Of a stretch of 64,000 bases of DNA, positions 9,533 through 22,056 are shown one piece after another. A program made the translations under genes and the position numbers. The DNA comes from Fennellomyces sp. T-0311 (Eukaryota; Mucoromycota; Mucoromycetes; Mucorales; Lichtheimiaceae): contig JALLLT010000008.1 of assembly GCA_025266875.1 (NCBI GenBank), positions 1,054,001 through 1,118,000 on the forward strand, read 5' to 3'. The first letter of the stretch is position 1; each line of letters begins with the position of its first letter. The notes beneath the pieces were generated by a model. The model made no database searches, was not told the DNA's origin, and saw only the letters and a list, made by a program, of their open reading frames with translations.

Positions 9533-11609
9533 ATGGCGACGCTAAACACAAGTAAGTTGCAGCTTGAACATCGTAATCAAACTAATGAATGCATTTTCCA
9601 GATATTCGCGACTATGTGTCTGGGATTGAAAGGGGGATGCAGCCCAATGTGGAAGCTTTTTTTGCAGATCCAGACAACCGTACAGCACTTGACAGCTGGA
9701 TGGCTCAGTATACTTGCCCACAGGAAATGAAGAGAGGTTTTTTGCGTAAGTTTAGAAACTTACAGCAAAAGCACCAAATACGGGGCAAGAAAACTATAGG
9801 AGGTGTTGACTTGGTAAACTGGCCACTTGAACTCCAAAACGCGCGTACCACCCAGGCTTTTCTTTTGAATGGATCTGCTGTAATGGAAGCAACTGCAGGA
9901 AGGCTCGGGCGTGAAATAACTAACCGGATGGAGGTATGTAGTGAATATAATGTTGCTAGTCAAATCCATTACAGCTAAATTGATTACAACTGATATGTCG
10001 GCCATCAGAGACCTGCGTCTAGCACACTCGTTGTATCCGATACCGCTGCTCCCGCCAGCGGTGCTTCTACCGGAGGAGACGAAGATGGTGACGAGAATAT
10101 GAATGAGGATGAGGATGAAGCATCGATTGCAACGGGCCGAAGCAGTCTCACTCCGAGCGCTGTGCCAGACAAAATATCAATTGGGGATTTACCTGTTGAA
10201 CGACTTACGACGCAAAGCGGCTTCGACATCACTGCCGCATGGCACCAGTATAAGGAGCTTTCACTTGATAAAGCCAATAGGCACAATTTGTACGTAGCAT
10301 CAGAGCTGCAAAAGCTGATGTAAGTTTCGGTCTATCGCTTGAATAGGAACGAAAAAGAATAACTATACGTATCATTCAAATGAATGAATTACAGGTCTTT
10401 GTCACACATAATGCTGCTATCTTCTGATGGCTATGATAAAGATATGATAAATATATTTGGTGCCGACGTTTTGGAGGATTTCTACTTGGAATTGCGAGAT
10501 AAGTACTTAATAAAAGCCATTAAATTTGATCCGGATATGTTCAATGAGGTCAAAAATATTGTTGAGGTAAGTTACAAAGTGAGTAGCAAAAGAAAGACAA
10601 TGGCAAAAATTTATAGTATCTTTATTATAGCTTTTGAAGGATGGGGATAAGACAATGACACGTACCAAGGCGCACATGTCCTTGGCAAGTATGCTTGAGA
10701 ATGCCGGTTCTCGCAATGCACGCATACTGCATATAATTTTCAACTGGTAATGTTTACAAATAATGGCATGGCCTATAGTACTGATTGAGCTCTTAGTATC
10801 TCCAAACTGCCCAAGACCGAGAAATCGTATGTCATTGCCGAAACTGAACTGATAACCAACTACCTCGATCCTATTTTGAGTCCGATGTTCCATGATCCGG
10901 ACAGTAATAGATTATTCAGATGGTACGTAATATCTAACGGATACGATCTTGCGCTAGTGAAGGTAACGGTTGCTGATAATGCTGTTAGGCTCAACCAAAA
11001 AAGCAGTATGTACGAGGCAGAGACAAATACGCGTCCAGACGGTGGTATGTCGCTGGTAGAACAACTACAGGACGTTTATGCACTTGGCTTTGTTGAGGTC
11101 AAAGCAAGTTGTTCAGCGAAAAAGTACGTGATGACACATATGGATACGCTTCGGTTGTCCATGTTCTGCAAAACCGCTCTGGACAACAATATTAAATGTG
11201 CTATGGCAGTGCAAGCAGTTGGTAAGTAAACTGCGCTTCATACTGTTAATTCAATCAAGCATCATTTTTTTTTGCTTTCCTTGGTATGCATAGGCTAATT
11301 GACAGTTCTTCAGGAACCCATGTTACGTTCTTCCTATGTACAATTGAGGCAGAAGCACTGTATCCATTTCTGAAAATTGGTCGCTTGGATGTACCAACCT
11401 CTTTTGAGTCATTACCTATTTTGTTATCCCAGCTCGACACTTGTGCACGCATCATGAATGCATACGATACCTTTTGCACAAAACGAAATGACAAAGACCC
11501 TGCATGCCCACTGACTCGACCAAGTCTGACACAAAGTCAGCTTTCAGATGTTTTGCACGAACTTAACCGCAACGCTACACCTTCGTTGATACTAGCACCA
11601 ACAATTTAA
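9533..11609 (+). CDS. Orphan protein with PD-(D/E)XK nuclease-like motif
   Basis: No named function is known to me; the gene resembles a family that is multicopy in Mucoromycota genomes. A six-codon first exon (MATLNT, start 9533) is followed by an intron and then an exon beginning IRDYVSGIERGMQPNVEAFF at about 9600. Next come an acidic linker rich in E/D (about 10080-10120) and a C-terminal domain. That domain shows IAETELITNYLDPILSPMF (about 10840-10890), RPDGG (from 11032) and GFVEVKAS (from about 11085). Together these give E ... PD ... 19 residues ... ExK, the catalytic signature of restriction-endonuclease-like folds. Conserved-looking blocks MDTLRLSMFCKTALD and HVTFFLCTIEAEALYPFLKI follow. 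About seven exons are joined by short GT-AG introns, with no frame break found except an uncertain in-frame intron at 10922-10987. Active nuclease function is inference. Confidence 0.75.
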
Positions 11610-12249
11610 GTTGTAGATATGTACCATATCAAGTTATATCCATCCACCCATTACTTATTTTGTAAATTGACATCGATTTTTTTTTTTGCAGGTATCCAAA
11701 ATTCTAGCGAAAGCTGTACTTAAATGTAATACAAACTATTCGATAGCATGAGTCTGTCCTTATCACTGGTTTCTTCTGACATACACTATAGCCAAGTTTT
11801 AGAAATCACTGACCTCTATGTTATAGAATGGTAACTCTCGGTATTGTATCAACAATATCTTAAGGTACTTAAACGCGATGGGTGCCACGGTACTTGCGTA
11901 TGCATTGCTACCCCGCACTCTTAGTATAAGTACATATCCTGAAGACAGTATGGCTTATTACATGGTTTTCACGTTGCGCCTACGAACCGTCTAATAAGTC
12001 AGTCAAGGATATACTTTTGGTGGAGAGCTTATATGACATATGGTAATCCCACTCATGCAATAAACTCCTTACGTAAGATCAAGCCCTCCGGCTAGCGACG
12101 AGAACTACTTTGGTTTCGGCGACCAAGATACTGTGCACTACGTAATAAGAGGTGAGTGGTATGTGGAAATAATAATCCCATTCTGTTATGCATACGCTTG
12201 GGCAGCGCTTGCTCTTTTAGGAGAAATACTTGCTGGTATAGCGACGGAT
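11610..12249. other. Intergenic, no gene seen
   Basis: AT-rich spacer after the nuclease-like gene. No conserved coding stretch or structured element was recognised. Confidence 0.4.
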
Positions 12250-13060
12250 TCAGCTGATTAGCTGTATAGATGTAGTTTCGCGATCTACGATATTAAAGCC
12301 AATTGCTATCTGTATCAATTCTGAAAACACGTCCATCACTCTTTGCGACTCAAATTTATCACATTTCATGAACTTTAACGGCGAAGAGCTAGCTCGCAGT
12401 ATAAATAAGCACGTTAATGCGATCTTACCAATCATGGTGATTGTTCCAACGTAAAATGCGACGAAGGTATTCCGTGACAGAAATCGCACTATAATAACGT
12501 TCGAATATGTCACTAGTGATGAATAGACGGCTCTGACCATAATCAAGCCTCTTGGCGAGTCTAGTAATGGCAATAGGTTTCCACATGACACTGACGTGGA
12601 TCATACCAGGACAGTCCTTGATCTTCCACCAGTGATACCGTTCTAGACGTGCTGTTCTTTTATATCAGCAAGCAACATTCCCCAGTGAGCGATGATCATG
12701 CCGTTCAAGAATTCCTTGCTGTCCAAAACGTTGACACCGAGATTCAGTTTGGTCATATCGACCATAAACATCGCAAGGCATGGATCTATGCATTCGCCGG
12801 TATTCATTGCATATGGAAACAGTAAGGATTTACATCGTTGGTACCAAAGCCAAAGATTTCGTCAAAGAAGAACTTCTGAACTTGGGGCCCATTTTCCGCT
12901 GAATTCCAATCTTCGAGTGACACTGGAATGCCGGCACCAACAGGACCCTTGCGTACATAAATACCTGGATATGAAGAATCATCACGAACAAGCATGCATA
13001 ACCTGTAACGTCTCTTTCCTTAAAGTTTCGGATGTGTACTCCATTGCTACAACAATCTAA
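12250..13060 (-). pseudogene. Decayed coding region, possibly C2/tricalbin-like
   Basis: The minus strand shows scattered protein-like stretches in shifting frames: IYVRKGPVGAGIPVSLEDW and NGPQVQKFFFDEIFGFG (about 12960-12840), LAMFMVDMTKLNLGVNVLDS (about 12775-12720), and DCPGMIHVSVMWKPIAI (about 12620-12560). The last resembles the segment that precedes C2 domains in tricalbin-type tether proteins, but the match is weak and the other blocks were not recognised. Stops and frame changes interrupt every frame, so no intact gene is proposed. An unrelated relic is equally possible. Confidence 0.3.
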
Positions 13061-14162
13061 TGATCGCTAAAAATCGGTTGTCCCCAATATAACAGTATTC
13101 CATCCAGTTGATACAGGAAAACATACTACGAAATCATTGAAAGCTAGGCGTCTCAAAACTAGCTTCCATATTTTACGTGAAAACAGGTTTAGCTGTATAA
13201 AATGTATTGAATAAATGTGGCTGAAACTTCTTGTACCTCCTTTTGTAATTGAGTATGTCGAGCATTTCTTGGAAGCATAGAAGGGATTTTTTCTTTGCAC
13301 GTTTCCAGTGCACCAAATAGATCATTTTTTGGTATGTAAATATAGTTCAAGATAAAGTAGAGCTTTGGCTATGTTGGCGACAACTGGATTTAATGCTATA
13401 TATCGCGTTTCGTCTTTTTAAATGTACTCAGATCTTCCATTTGGCTTGCATCCCACCCTCTATCGTGTTTTTACCCGTTGCAAGGTTTGGATTGGGTTCA
13501 GATATACCATTATGGTTAGACAAAGTCGATGGCACAAGAAGAATGTTCTGTAGGATCTTTTGAAGCAAGACATTACAAGTATGGTGATATGGAAAAAAGT
13601 AAAATTAGATCTTTTATTATAGGTTGCTTTGTGCTATAATATACAGGGTTAGCTCAAGCTGTCGTAGGCGTTTTGACGTATTTATCAATCGGGCGCAGCT
13701 CAGGAGCACAGAGCAAAAAATCTAGAAGCTACGCAGAATGTTTTTTTTAGTCTTGTTAAGGTAAGTTGTGGCCAAGGCTTAAAAATAGATAGTAAAATTA
13801 GACTTATGGTACCCTGAGCAGGTTAGTAGAACACGAAAAAGTATGAGGAGTTCGTAATATTCCTTGCCATGAATAACTATGCCTTCCATATCCATGCATT
13901 CGACCTGCTGCAATTGCTCAGCGAATTCTTCAGCAAGGCTTGTAAATTTGGTGTCATCACTAGTAGATAATCAACTTCATAACGTAATTATACTAGCCGA
14001 TATTCACTTTAAACAATATTTATTCGTAAAAAGCTCAAATGTGAACCTAAACTAGCGGGTTGAGAGACAGTTTCCTAATTGGGACGAAGCTGGTTCTGAC
14101 GACTGAGTTTTTGGGAATAACGTCGCGCGTGTTCGAGTTGTCGAAAAACCTTCCCTGACATT
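13061..14162. other. Intergenic region before prefoldin 2
   Basis: No gene is supported. A stretch near 13640-13735 starts TATACAGGGTTAGCTCAAGC, which resembles the outer end of a Tc1/mariner-type terminal repeat (TA plus CAGGG). No partner end or transposase lies nearby. Confidence 0.3.
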
Positions 14163-14678
14163 ATGAGCAAAAGACCGTCTGAAGCCGAGATTACCCAGCA
14201 AGCAAGTCCATTCCAGATTAAGGGCCAGGCAATGTGAATCTGACGCTTTTACATAGTATAACAAGTACAAGAATGAGCTGCAGCAGTTGGCGCAAAAGAT
14301 TGGCGAGCTCGAATCCGAAGTAGAGGAACACAAGTAAATAGATTAAACGTGAATGAAGGGAGACAGAATGGACTTATGATTGCGGATTAGATTGGTCATC
14401 GACAGCATTTCACCGTTGGAGCCCGAACGCAAATGTTTCCGCATGGTGGGAGGCGTGCTTGTCGAACGAACGGTCAAGGAGGTGTTACCGGCATTAGAAA
14501 CAAACTTCAATGGAGTAAGCGCGAGGGATTCGTGTGTTTGAAGGGAGACAAAGTGATTAATGTGGTGCGATAGATCCAGACAGTGATCCAGTCGCTGCTG
14601 CAATCGTACAAGCGAAAAGAGCAGGAGTTCCAAGAGTTCCAAAAGAAACACAACATTCAGCTGGTCAGCAAGCAGTAG
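14163..14678 (+). CDS. GIM4: Prefoldin subunit 2
   Basis: Prefoldin is a cytosolic six-subunit chaperone that captures nascent actin and tubulin and hands them to the CCT/TRiC chaperonin; subunit 2 (yeast Gim4) is a beta-type subunit. Four exons join in frame to 114 residues, a normal size: 14163-14201, 14257-14333, 14391-14514 and 14574-14678. The two coiled-coil helices (ELQQLAQKIGELESEVEEHK and the C-terminal KRKEQEFQEFQKKHN) flank the beta-hairpin region LEPERKCFRMVGGVLVERTV, which is typical of subunit 2. The first intron (14202-14256) has a GC donor (gcaagt) rather than GT; using it is the only way to keep frame into YNKYKNEL. The gene lies 150 bp upstream of ATG18 in the same orientation. 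Confidence 0.95.
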
Positions 14679-14828
14679 TAAAAAGTAATAAAAAGATGGT
14701 TTATATCAGCATTTGTTGTGTGTGCATATCAAGCGAGAAGAGGTGCAACCTGCATTCTCACACACCTTGCGGGTGCAAATTATTAAAGCGGTGCAGCCAT
14801 AATAGGAAAGCTCAACCTTTTCCAACTC

Positions 14829-16675
14829 ATGAATCTAGGCGACAAGTCGACCAACGAATTACTCTTCATAAACTTCAACCAGGACTTTAGCTGTATATCG
14901 CTGGGCAGCAAGCATGGCTACAGAATCTACAACTGCGATCCTTATAGCAAATGTTACTCAAAGCGTAAGCCCAGACCTGCCCCACCAGCTAATCCCGGAT
15001 TAACATTCAAACTTGCAGCCGATGATGGTACCGGCATTGTCGAAATGCTGTTCTGCACCTCGCTCGTTGCACTCGTAGGTGCCGGCGAACAGCCCAATTT
15101 CTCCCCTCGTCATTTACAAATTATCAATACCAAAGTACACACCCACGCTTATTTCCAACAATGTGCATAAAAAAGCTAAAAGATGGAATGTTCCTTAGAG
15201 ACAGTCGACGATATGCGAACTGACGTTCCCCACGTCGATTCTTGCGGTAAAAATGAACCGTCGTCGACTTATTGTTGTGCTGGAAGAACAGATTTTTGTA
15301 TACGATATCAGCAACATGAAGCTGCTTCACACGATCGATACAAGTCCGAATCCTGGAGGTAAAACAAAGATGGCCCGTGTGTTCACGCCCCTGAAACATG
15401 CTCTTTATTTGTATTAGCCGTCTGTGCGCTGTCACCTTCCAGTGAAAACTGCTACATTGCGTATCCCTCTCGCTCGTCGTCCACGTCCCTGTTCACAACC
15501 ACCAACAATCAGACTCCGCAGCCCTATTATGCAACCGGCGATGTGGAGATTTTCGATGCGCTCACCCTGCAGCTCGTCAACATTGTCCAGGCCCACAAAA
15601 GCCCGATCAGTAACATCACCATGAACTCGGAGGGAACCCTGTTGGCCACCGCGAGTGAGAAGGTATAGCAGAGATAGAGCGAGGGGAGTGCGGGATGTTA
15701 AAGGCAGAGCGATAGGGTACCGTGATCCGGGTGTTTTCGATCCCAGGTGCCAACAAGTTATACCAATTCCGTCGAGGATCGTATCCTGCAAAGATCTACT
15801 CCATGTCATTCAATCTGGTCAGCTCGTTACTTTGCGTATCGAGCGACACCGAGACCGTGCACATTTTCAAGTTGTCGACAGGTGCAGCGCCTTCCAGCGG
15901 TGGCAACAATGGCTATGGCAACGGCGGATCGGGAGTCCATGGCTACGGCAAAGAGCAGAATGGAACCGAGCCCCGAAATCGAAGCTCGAGTGTTGGGTAA
16001 AAGGACATTTTTGGATTATTAATGACCTAAAAAGGCGCAACAATCTAACGTTGTCATGCGTCATTTTTTTCCAGTCAAATGCTCCGACGATCCTCGCTTC
16101 ATATTGGCCGCAATATCGCTGGCAGCGTGGGCTCGTATCTCCCTGAGATGATCACGGAAATGTGGGAACCGGCTAGAGATTTCGCGTGGTTGAAACTGCC
16201 CAGTGCTGGAGTACGGAGTTTGGTTGCTTTGAGCAGGTAATAATAAAGCGGGGGCGTGGGGTCGCGTTAGACGGATAAAGTAACAAAATGTTCCATAGCA
16301 CGACTCCCCAAGTGATGGTGGTTACCTCAGAAGGCTTTTTTTATCAGTACAACATTGATCTGGAGAACGGAGGCGAATGTGTCTTGCTCAAACAGTATAG
16401 GTAAAATGGAAGAACGGGAAATGATCTCTTGGCGATTGTGAAAGGGAAACATACTCACGTTGTACCAAAAAACAGTCTTTTGGAACCGAACGATAGTCTG
16501 AATGGTGGAGCTGGCGATGATGAGTAAAAACCGATACATCATAGTCCATCCAATATGGTTCGATCCAGCCAAACAATGTGCCTTTCACTTTCCTCCTTCT
16601 CTAATCCCATCACCTAATAACTTTTTCTTCTACGTTAGCGCCCTAGTACATATCAACCCACCACGCAATATGTAA
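14829..16675 (+). CDS. ATG18: ATG18-type PROPPIN, phosphoinositide-binding autophagy protein
   Basis: PROPPINs are seven-bladed WD-repeat proteins that bind PI3P and PI(3,5)P2 through an FRRG motif; Atg18 acts in autophagosome formation and in control of vacuolar PI(3,5)P2. Eight exons join exactly in frame to 412 residues: 14829-14964, 15019-15134, 15199-15358, 15418-15662, 15716-15996, 16075-16236, 16299-16400 and 16639-16675. The motif [18 protein letters not shown] is present at about 15762-15815. Other family hallmarks are [17 protein letters not shown] at the N-terminus, [19 protein letters not shown], and [21 protein letters not shown] Gly/Ser/Asn-rich loop (about 15885-15995) corresponds to the variable loop after blade 6. 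The final exon is only 12 codons plus stop. It fits functionally with VAC14 elsewhere in the window, as producer and effector of the same lipid. Confidence 0.94.
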
Positions 16676-17756
16676 TGTAGTCCCTATCCCTCTAACCTTG
16701 CTAACAGAGTACGCGATATATCATCATTCCTCGATCCATTGGTTTGTGTTACCTGTGTGATAGAAAGGAAGATAGGGTGCAAACTCGGTGGCACAATATC
16801 AGATATTAGGAGAAAAAAAGAATATGATGCTGGAGTTTATCTTGAAACGAGGGTACCGCGGGTGTCCATGAGTAATATGAGGGTTGATAAGCAAAGCGAA
16901 AGGGTGTGCGATTGATCGTCGGAGGCAACCGGTTTGGCAGGTGATCTGGCCTGTAACCCGCGAAAACTTTCCATGATGCGATCTTGGGCTGGGATCTCAA
17001 TTTGTATCGAATACACGCAAACTCTATCGCCTGTTTACAAAGATTTGGGAAAATGGGGTCTTTTTACGAAAGGGACAGGTGATGATGTTCCGTAAGAGGG
17101 TGATTAGCTCGAAAGTGGGACAGCTCGACCAAAAAAATGCCACACGTGCTACATAAATCTCGAAAATTGTCCCAAAAAGGCATTTTTACTAAACATCCCC
17201 CCTTTCTCCCCAGGCTTTTTTGCGTAGCCACCGAGGTGCTGATAACATGATCCCCCACCTTTTTTATTTTTAGGATGTGGATTAAGTTTCAGATCATAGA
17301 GAAAAATGGAATCCCTTGCAGTGAGGGTGAACGAAAAAAAACCAGTTACTTTTTGCTGTTCGTGGGAAGGTTCGTTATTTGCTATATCTGGGGACTTTTT
17401 TCCCTTTTCTTGCGGTAACTGATTATCAAGGTTTACGTTCTGAGATACTTCAGATATCCAACCCAAAGGTATCACAGTAATCTTTGGCGAATAATCAGCA
17501 GAGGTTGAGAGGAGTTTCTATTTTGCATCCAAGTGATATCGCTTATGTGAAAGATTAAAGGCGCGTAATACACCGATCGAAAAGAAGCTCGCAGTAATAC
17601 CATTGTGAGACCTGCAATCAGCTGCCCCCCGACTTTTCAAAATAGGTTAAAAGAAATCATGAAAGGTATATATTCTGTTGTAACAACATAATTTCTTCCT
17701 GATCCGTCTTCTTTTTTTTTCTCGCTTCTACCCTCCCCACACTGCTCCTGCCTAAC
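16676..17756. other. Intergenic region 5' of permease 1
   Basis: About 1.1 kb without a supported gene. Minus-strand open frames at 16806-17000 and 17149-17475 have no family resemblance and are taken as chance. A pyrimidine-rich run (about 17700-17745) precedes the permease start, as is usual for promoters here. Confidence 0.4.
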
Positions 17757-20292
17757 ATGGAGAATAATTCAGAGAAGTATCAAACTACTACAGACGAGCA
17801 CAAACCCGAGGGGTCGCTACGGTCTTACGATATCGACTCGGCAGAGGGCCAAACTGATGAAAAGCCAAAGTACCAGCTGAAGCGCTCACTAAAGACACGT
17901 CATTTAACGGTATGTTCTTGGTTTGGACATTGGCATAAACCCTGATCCCACTACTTTCTAGATGATTGCTCTTGGTGGTGTCATTGGTCAAGGTCTTTTC
18001 TTGTCAGCTGGCGCCAACTTGAATCACGGAGGTAACGTGTTTAACGCACAAGAAATATAAACAATCACGCTGAAAAAAAGTCGTTAAAATAAGGACCTGC
18101 TGGAGCATTGATCGGTAAGTTGTATCACTGGCGGATGGCAACTGGCATATTAAACTTTACATAGCCTATGCAATCATCGGTTTTATCGTGTTTTGGGTCG
18201 CTTATTCTTTGGGTGAAATGGCAACTTATATTCCGGTAAGTTATGCAAGCTCACGGTAATATGCATGTAAGTTAATAATAGTCTATTGTCCCATGCACCT
18301 TTAGGTATCCGGATCCTTCACTATTTATTGCCGTCGCTTCGTTGATGATGCATTTGGTGGCATGGTTGGATACAACTACTGGTAAGTTGTAAAAAAAACT
18401 CTTTTATCCGCGAGTGGATGGATTGCTGATACATATATCTTCAAAGGGGCTGTTGGGCTATTATCGTCGCTGCTGAACTCGTTGCTTTACCTCTTGTGAT
18501 GCAGTTTTGGACCACTGTGGTTCCTGACTGGGCATGTATGGGATACAAGAAAAAATATTGCTCAGCAACAAATCTTATTGACAATCATCCACTTTAGGGT
18601 CTCTCATTTGGCTGGTAGTGATCTTTTTGCTCAACTTGTTTGGCGCACGAAGCTACGGCGAGACTGAGTACTGGTTTAGTATGGTAAACACCCAACGTAT
18701 ATCGTTCCAGCTTTTCGCCTTTTAACCTTTTCGGGTAGATCAAAGTCTTAGCAGTGCTCATTTTTATCATTGTTGGTGCGTGTATTTCCGGTGGTCTTAT
18801 TGGGTAAAGTATTTTCCCCGGCGAGATGGAAAAAACCTATTAACATTGTATATGTCCTGTAGTGACGAAAAGTATGGCTTCAAGTACTGGGCAAACGGTG
18901 GTGCTTTCCCACACGGTGTTTTGGGCGTCATTGACTCGTTCGTACTCGCATCTTTCAGTATGCAAGGCACTGAGATCATTGGTATCACAGTAGGTTCTGC
19001 ATGTGGCGAAGCACCACTATCGGTTACTGATTTCTGCTGATAAATTTATAGGCTGGTGAATGTAGTAATCCACTTAAGGTAAGTTGATGTAACCATAACC
19101 ATAAACTTTCTTTCTTACATTTCTGATCCGCTTTGCTTAGCAAGTTCCCCGTGCGATCAAGACCGTTTTCTGGCGAATCATCATTTTCTACCTCGGCTCA
19201 GGTGAGAAAAAATATCCTATTTTGAAACAAAATCCTAATTTCCCTTCTATAGTGTTTATCATGGGCCAAGTTATCCCTTGGGATGATGGTAAGGTTTCTT
19301 TTTCAAAACTTTGTTATACAAAGTATACTAATTAACCATGCGTTTAGAACGTAATTTGAACACAAAGAGTGGTGGAGCAACTGTATCTCCGTTTACACTT
19401 GTGTTTGAAAAGGGCAGCTTAGCCAGTGTTGCACACATTATGAATGTCGTTATCTTAATCACGGTATGCTACGTAATATTTCTTATCAAAGTGACATGTT
19501 TCTCACCCTCATAAAAAAACAAACATAGGTTTTGTCCTGCGCCAATAGCGGTCTTTATGTTGCGAGCCGTACACTCATGGCTCTATCTCAAGAGGGCATT
19601 GCATGGAAGCGACTGTGTAAGTTGATACTCTTCTTTTTCCCATGGTAATGAAAAGTGTGCTAACCTCATATAACACCAGCTTATATTTCAAAACGCGGTG
19701 TACCTGTGAATGCCCTTATTTGTACGGCACTCGTCAGTCTTGTGACCTTTGTTACGTCTGTGATTCCCGGAAAGGCTTTGTACCAGGTTTGTGTAAGCTT
19801 GTCTGGTATTGCCGGTTTTGTCACATGGGGTAGCATTTGTCTTGCCCACTACCGTTTCCGCGCAGCATTCAAGGCTCAAGGCAAATCGCTGGACATTTTG
19901 CCATTCAAGGCACCACTGTATGTCATTTTCATTCAACTCCACACGATTTTGTTCGTTTTTGATCTGATCAATTTTTTTTGTATTACAGCCATCCATTCGG
20001 CGATATTTTTGACGTTTTTGCCTGCTGTGTTTGTTCCCTGATCACTGGCTACTCGTACTTTGTTCCCGCTGACGCAGTAGGTCTTGTTGGTAATTATGCT
20101 GGTTTGATCCTATGCTTTATCGGTTGGGTCATCGCCAAGTGGTATACCAAGTGTAAGATGGTTCCATTGACTGAAATCGATCTGGATACCGGTGTGTCGG
20201 AACTTGTTCTCAATCGGCCAATGGAGAAAGAAGAGTTCGTTGGCCCTTGGTACCAAAAAGTCTGGAAGCGTATCGTCGTTATCTTCACTTAA
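17757..20292 (+). CDS. Amino acid permease 1 (APC superfamily, fungal YAT type)
   Basis: A plasma-membrane amino acid/proton symporter with twelve expected membrane segments. The N-terminal cytosolic tail ends in KRSLKTRHLT. After an intron the first membrane segment begins MIALGGVIGQGLFLSAGANL, the family's substrate-binding helix 1. Then come YSLGEMATYIPVSGSFTIYC, GYNYWGCWAIIVAAELVALP, ARSYGETEYWFSMIKVLAVL, SFSMQGTEIIGITAGEC, QVPRAIKTVFWRIIIFYLG, and SGLYVASRTLMALSQEGIAW. The C-terminal third is nearly one exon (about 19680-19918, then 19989-20292) ending PWYQKVWKRIVVIFT. About a dozen short introns; no break was seen. Exact substrate cannot be read from sequence. It is closest to permease 2 in this window and shares its exon pattern, for example the split TG|G codon after the GYNY motif. 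Confidence 0.92.
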
Positions 20293-22056
20293 ACTTCCAT
20301 CTCATAATTACTCCTCCTTCTTCCCATATGTATATGTAAAAACCTATTCTATTATACTCCTTCTCTCTAAATAAAATATAGTAGTTACACCTCTGTATAC
20401 AGAATACTATATGATGTCGACATCATGTGATGGATCGACGTATCACTCAACATACTTTGAATCGGGTTAGACGTTTCCCTATCTCATTCTTAGATGTCAA
20501 TAGCCAAGACTTTTTGTCATATCACAACAAGATTTTCCCAAGAATGTACATTATACTTCGTTTTTATCCAAATTGGTTATGCCTGGTTTAAGAAAAAAAA
20601 AGCGCAAAGCAAAAGCAAAAGCTTTTCTTTATTTTATTTTTAGATGATTTGGTGCATGTCTAAGCCTTTCTTTGTTGTCATTATTAGACTATGTCTTTCT
20701 AATTCAAAACAGAATGACTGACCATACAGTAGCTTGTTTTGGATCATCATCCCACCTCACGTAACATTGTTAAACCATATATGACAACAACAATCCTTTT
20801 AAGTATTAGTAAATAGCGCAACCGCTCAGCGGTAGCCAACACGTAGAGCCAAGATGACGGACATGTTTTGACTGACCCATAGTCACTTTGGGAACTGGAA
20901 GTTTTTTATGTATTTGGATCAATCGGCTGAACACAAATGACTCATGTGTGTACCGAACCTTGGAAACCGACTTTTTTTCGGACCCGGACTTATGGTCATT
21001 GAATCCACCATCTTGTTCCCCAGTTTTTGGTGAGAGAAACTTAGTTACTAATAGCGATTGCCCGACACCACAATATTGACCGTACAACGTAGCTGATCCA
21101 GTATCCGGGGAATCGTAAACAACCTATTATCCATTACAAGGAAAGTCTACTAATATCACGCTTTTACGTAACAAGCACCCTGATTCCTGATCCCTACGCA
21201 TGGAGAAGCCTATCGGACAGTAGTATAATCAGTGGTATTTTTTTTAAAAAAAAATCGAGTGTTGGCAGTGACTTTGCAACTCAATTCAAATATGTCATTT
21301 AAAAACCATAGAATCCAATATTAAAAAGAAAATATACTGGCGTTATGTCATACTTTGTTATTCGATAAGGATTGCATAGTGGCAAGTGCAGATCACGATT
21401 TCCATTCTGGATCAAGGATTGCCTCCTTAATCTATTTTTCTCTCCTATTTTCTTGTTTACGTCCGTGTCACTGACTTTCGCGATATGATGACAAGAGTCT
21501 AAAGTATCTAGAAGTTACCAAACAAGATATGTACAATTATATAAGCTCGTGCAAATACCTAGGCATAGAATTTATGTGTCGATCCACAAAATGAAAGCGC
21601 TTTCGTCAATTATGCTGGGAAAATTTTTCGACGCTTGCTAATCCAAATACGGAAAGAGCGACCAAGAAACAAGTTCTCATACTCAAGGGATCTGGGACAA
21701 GGGTGGAAATGCAAAAATAAAAGAGGAAAAAGGCGTAATGAAATACAGTAGACAAGGTTAATGTACATTGCAGCCATAGGAACAATCTCAACCAGCTATT
21801 TTTTTCGTTGATCCATAGCTTATCTCTAGATCAGTACTGGCTTTCTAAACCATAGCAGTGATATCTTATGCAAATTTCAAAACCACGGATGATCATCAAG
21901 TTTCATATTATTAGCCACAAGGAAACTGCCAACAACTTTCGGCGAATGAAAAAGACGTTTGATTCGTTGGTTTTAAAAAGCGCAAGCCATGCATAAAACA
22001 CGCGGCTTAATCTTCTTTCTCTCATTTTTCCGCTGTTAACGAAAAATAAAAAAAAT
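20293..22056. other. Intergenic, with one coding-like minus-strand ORF
   Basis: Mostly AT-rich. The minus strand from about 21125 to 20806 is open for more than 100 codons (SPDTGSATLYGQYCGVGQSL and onward to CWLPLSGCAIY) and is preceded by an intron-acceptor-like aatag. No family was recognised; it may be an orphan exon or relic. Nothing else is supported. Confidence 0.3.
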
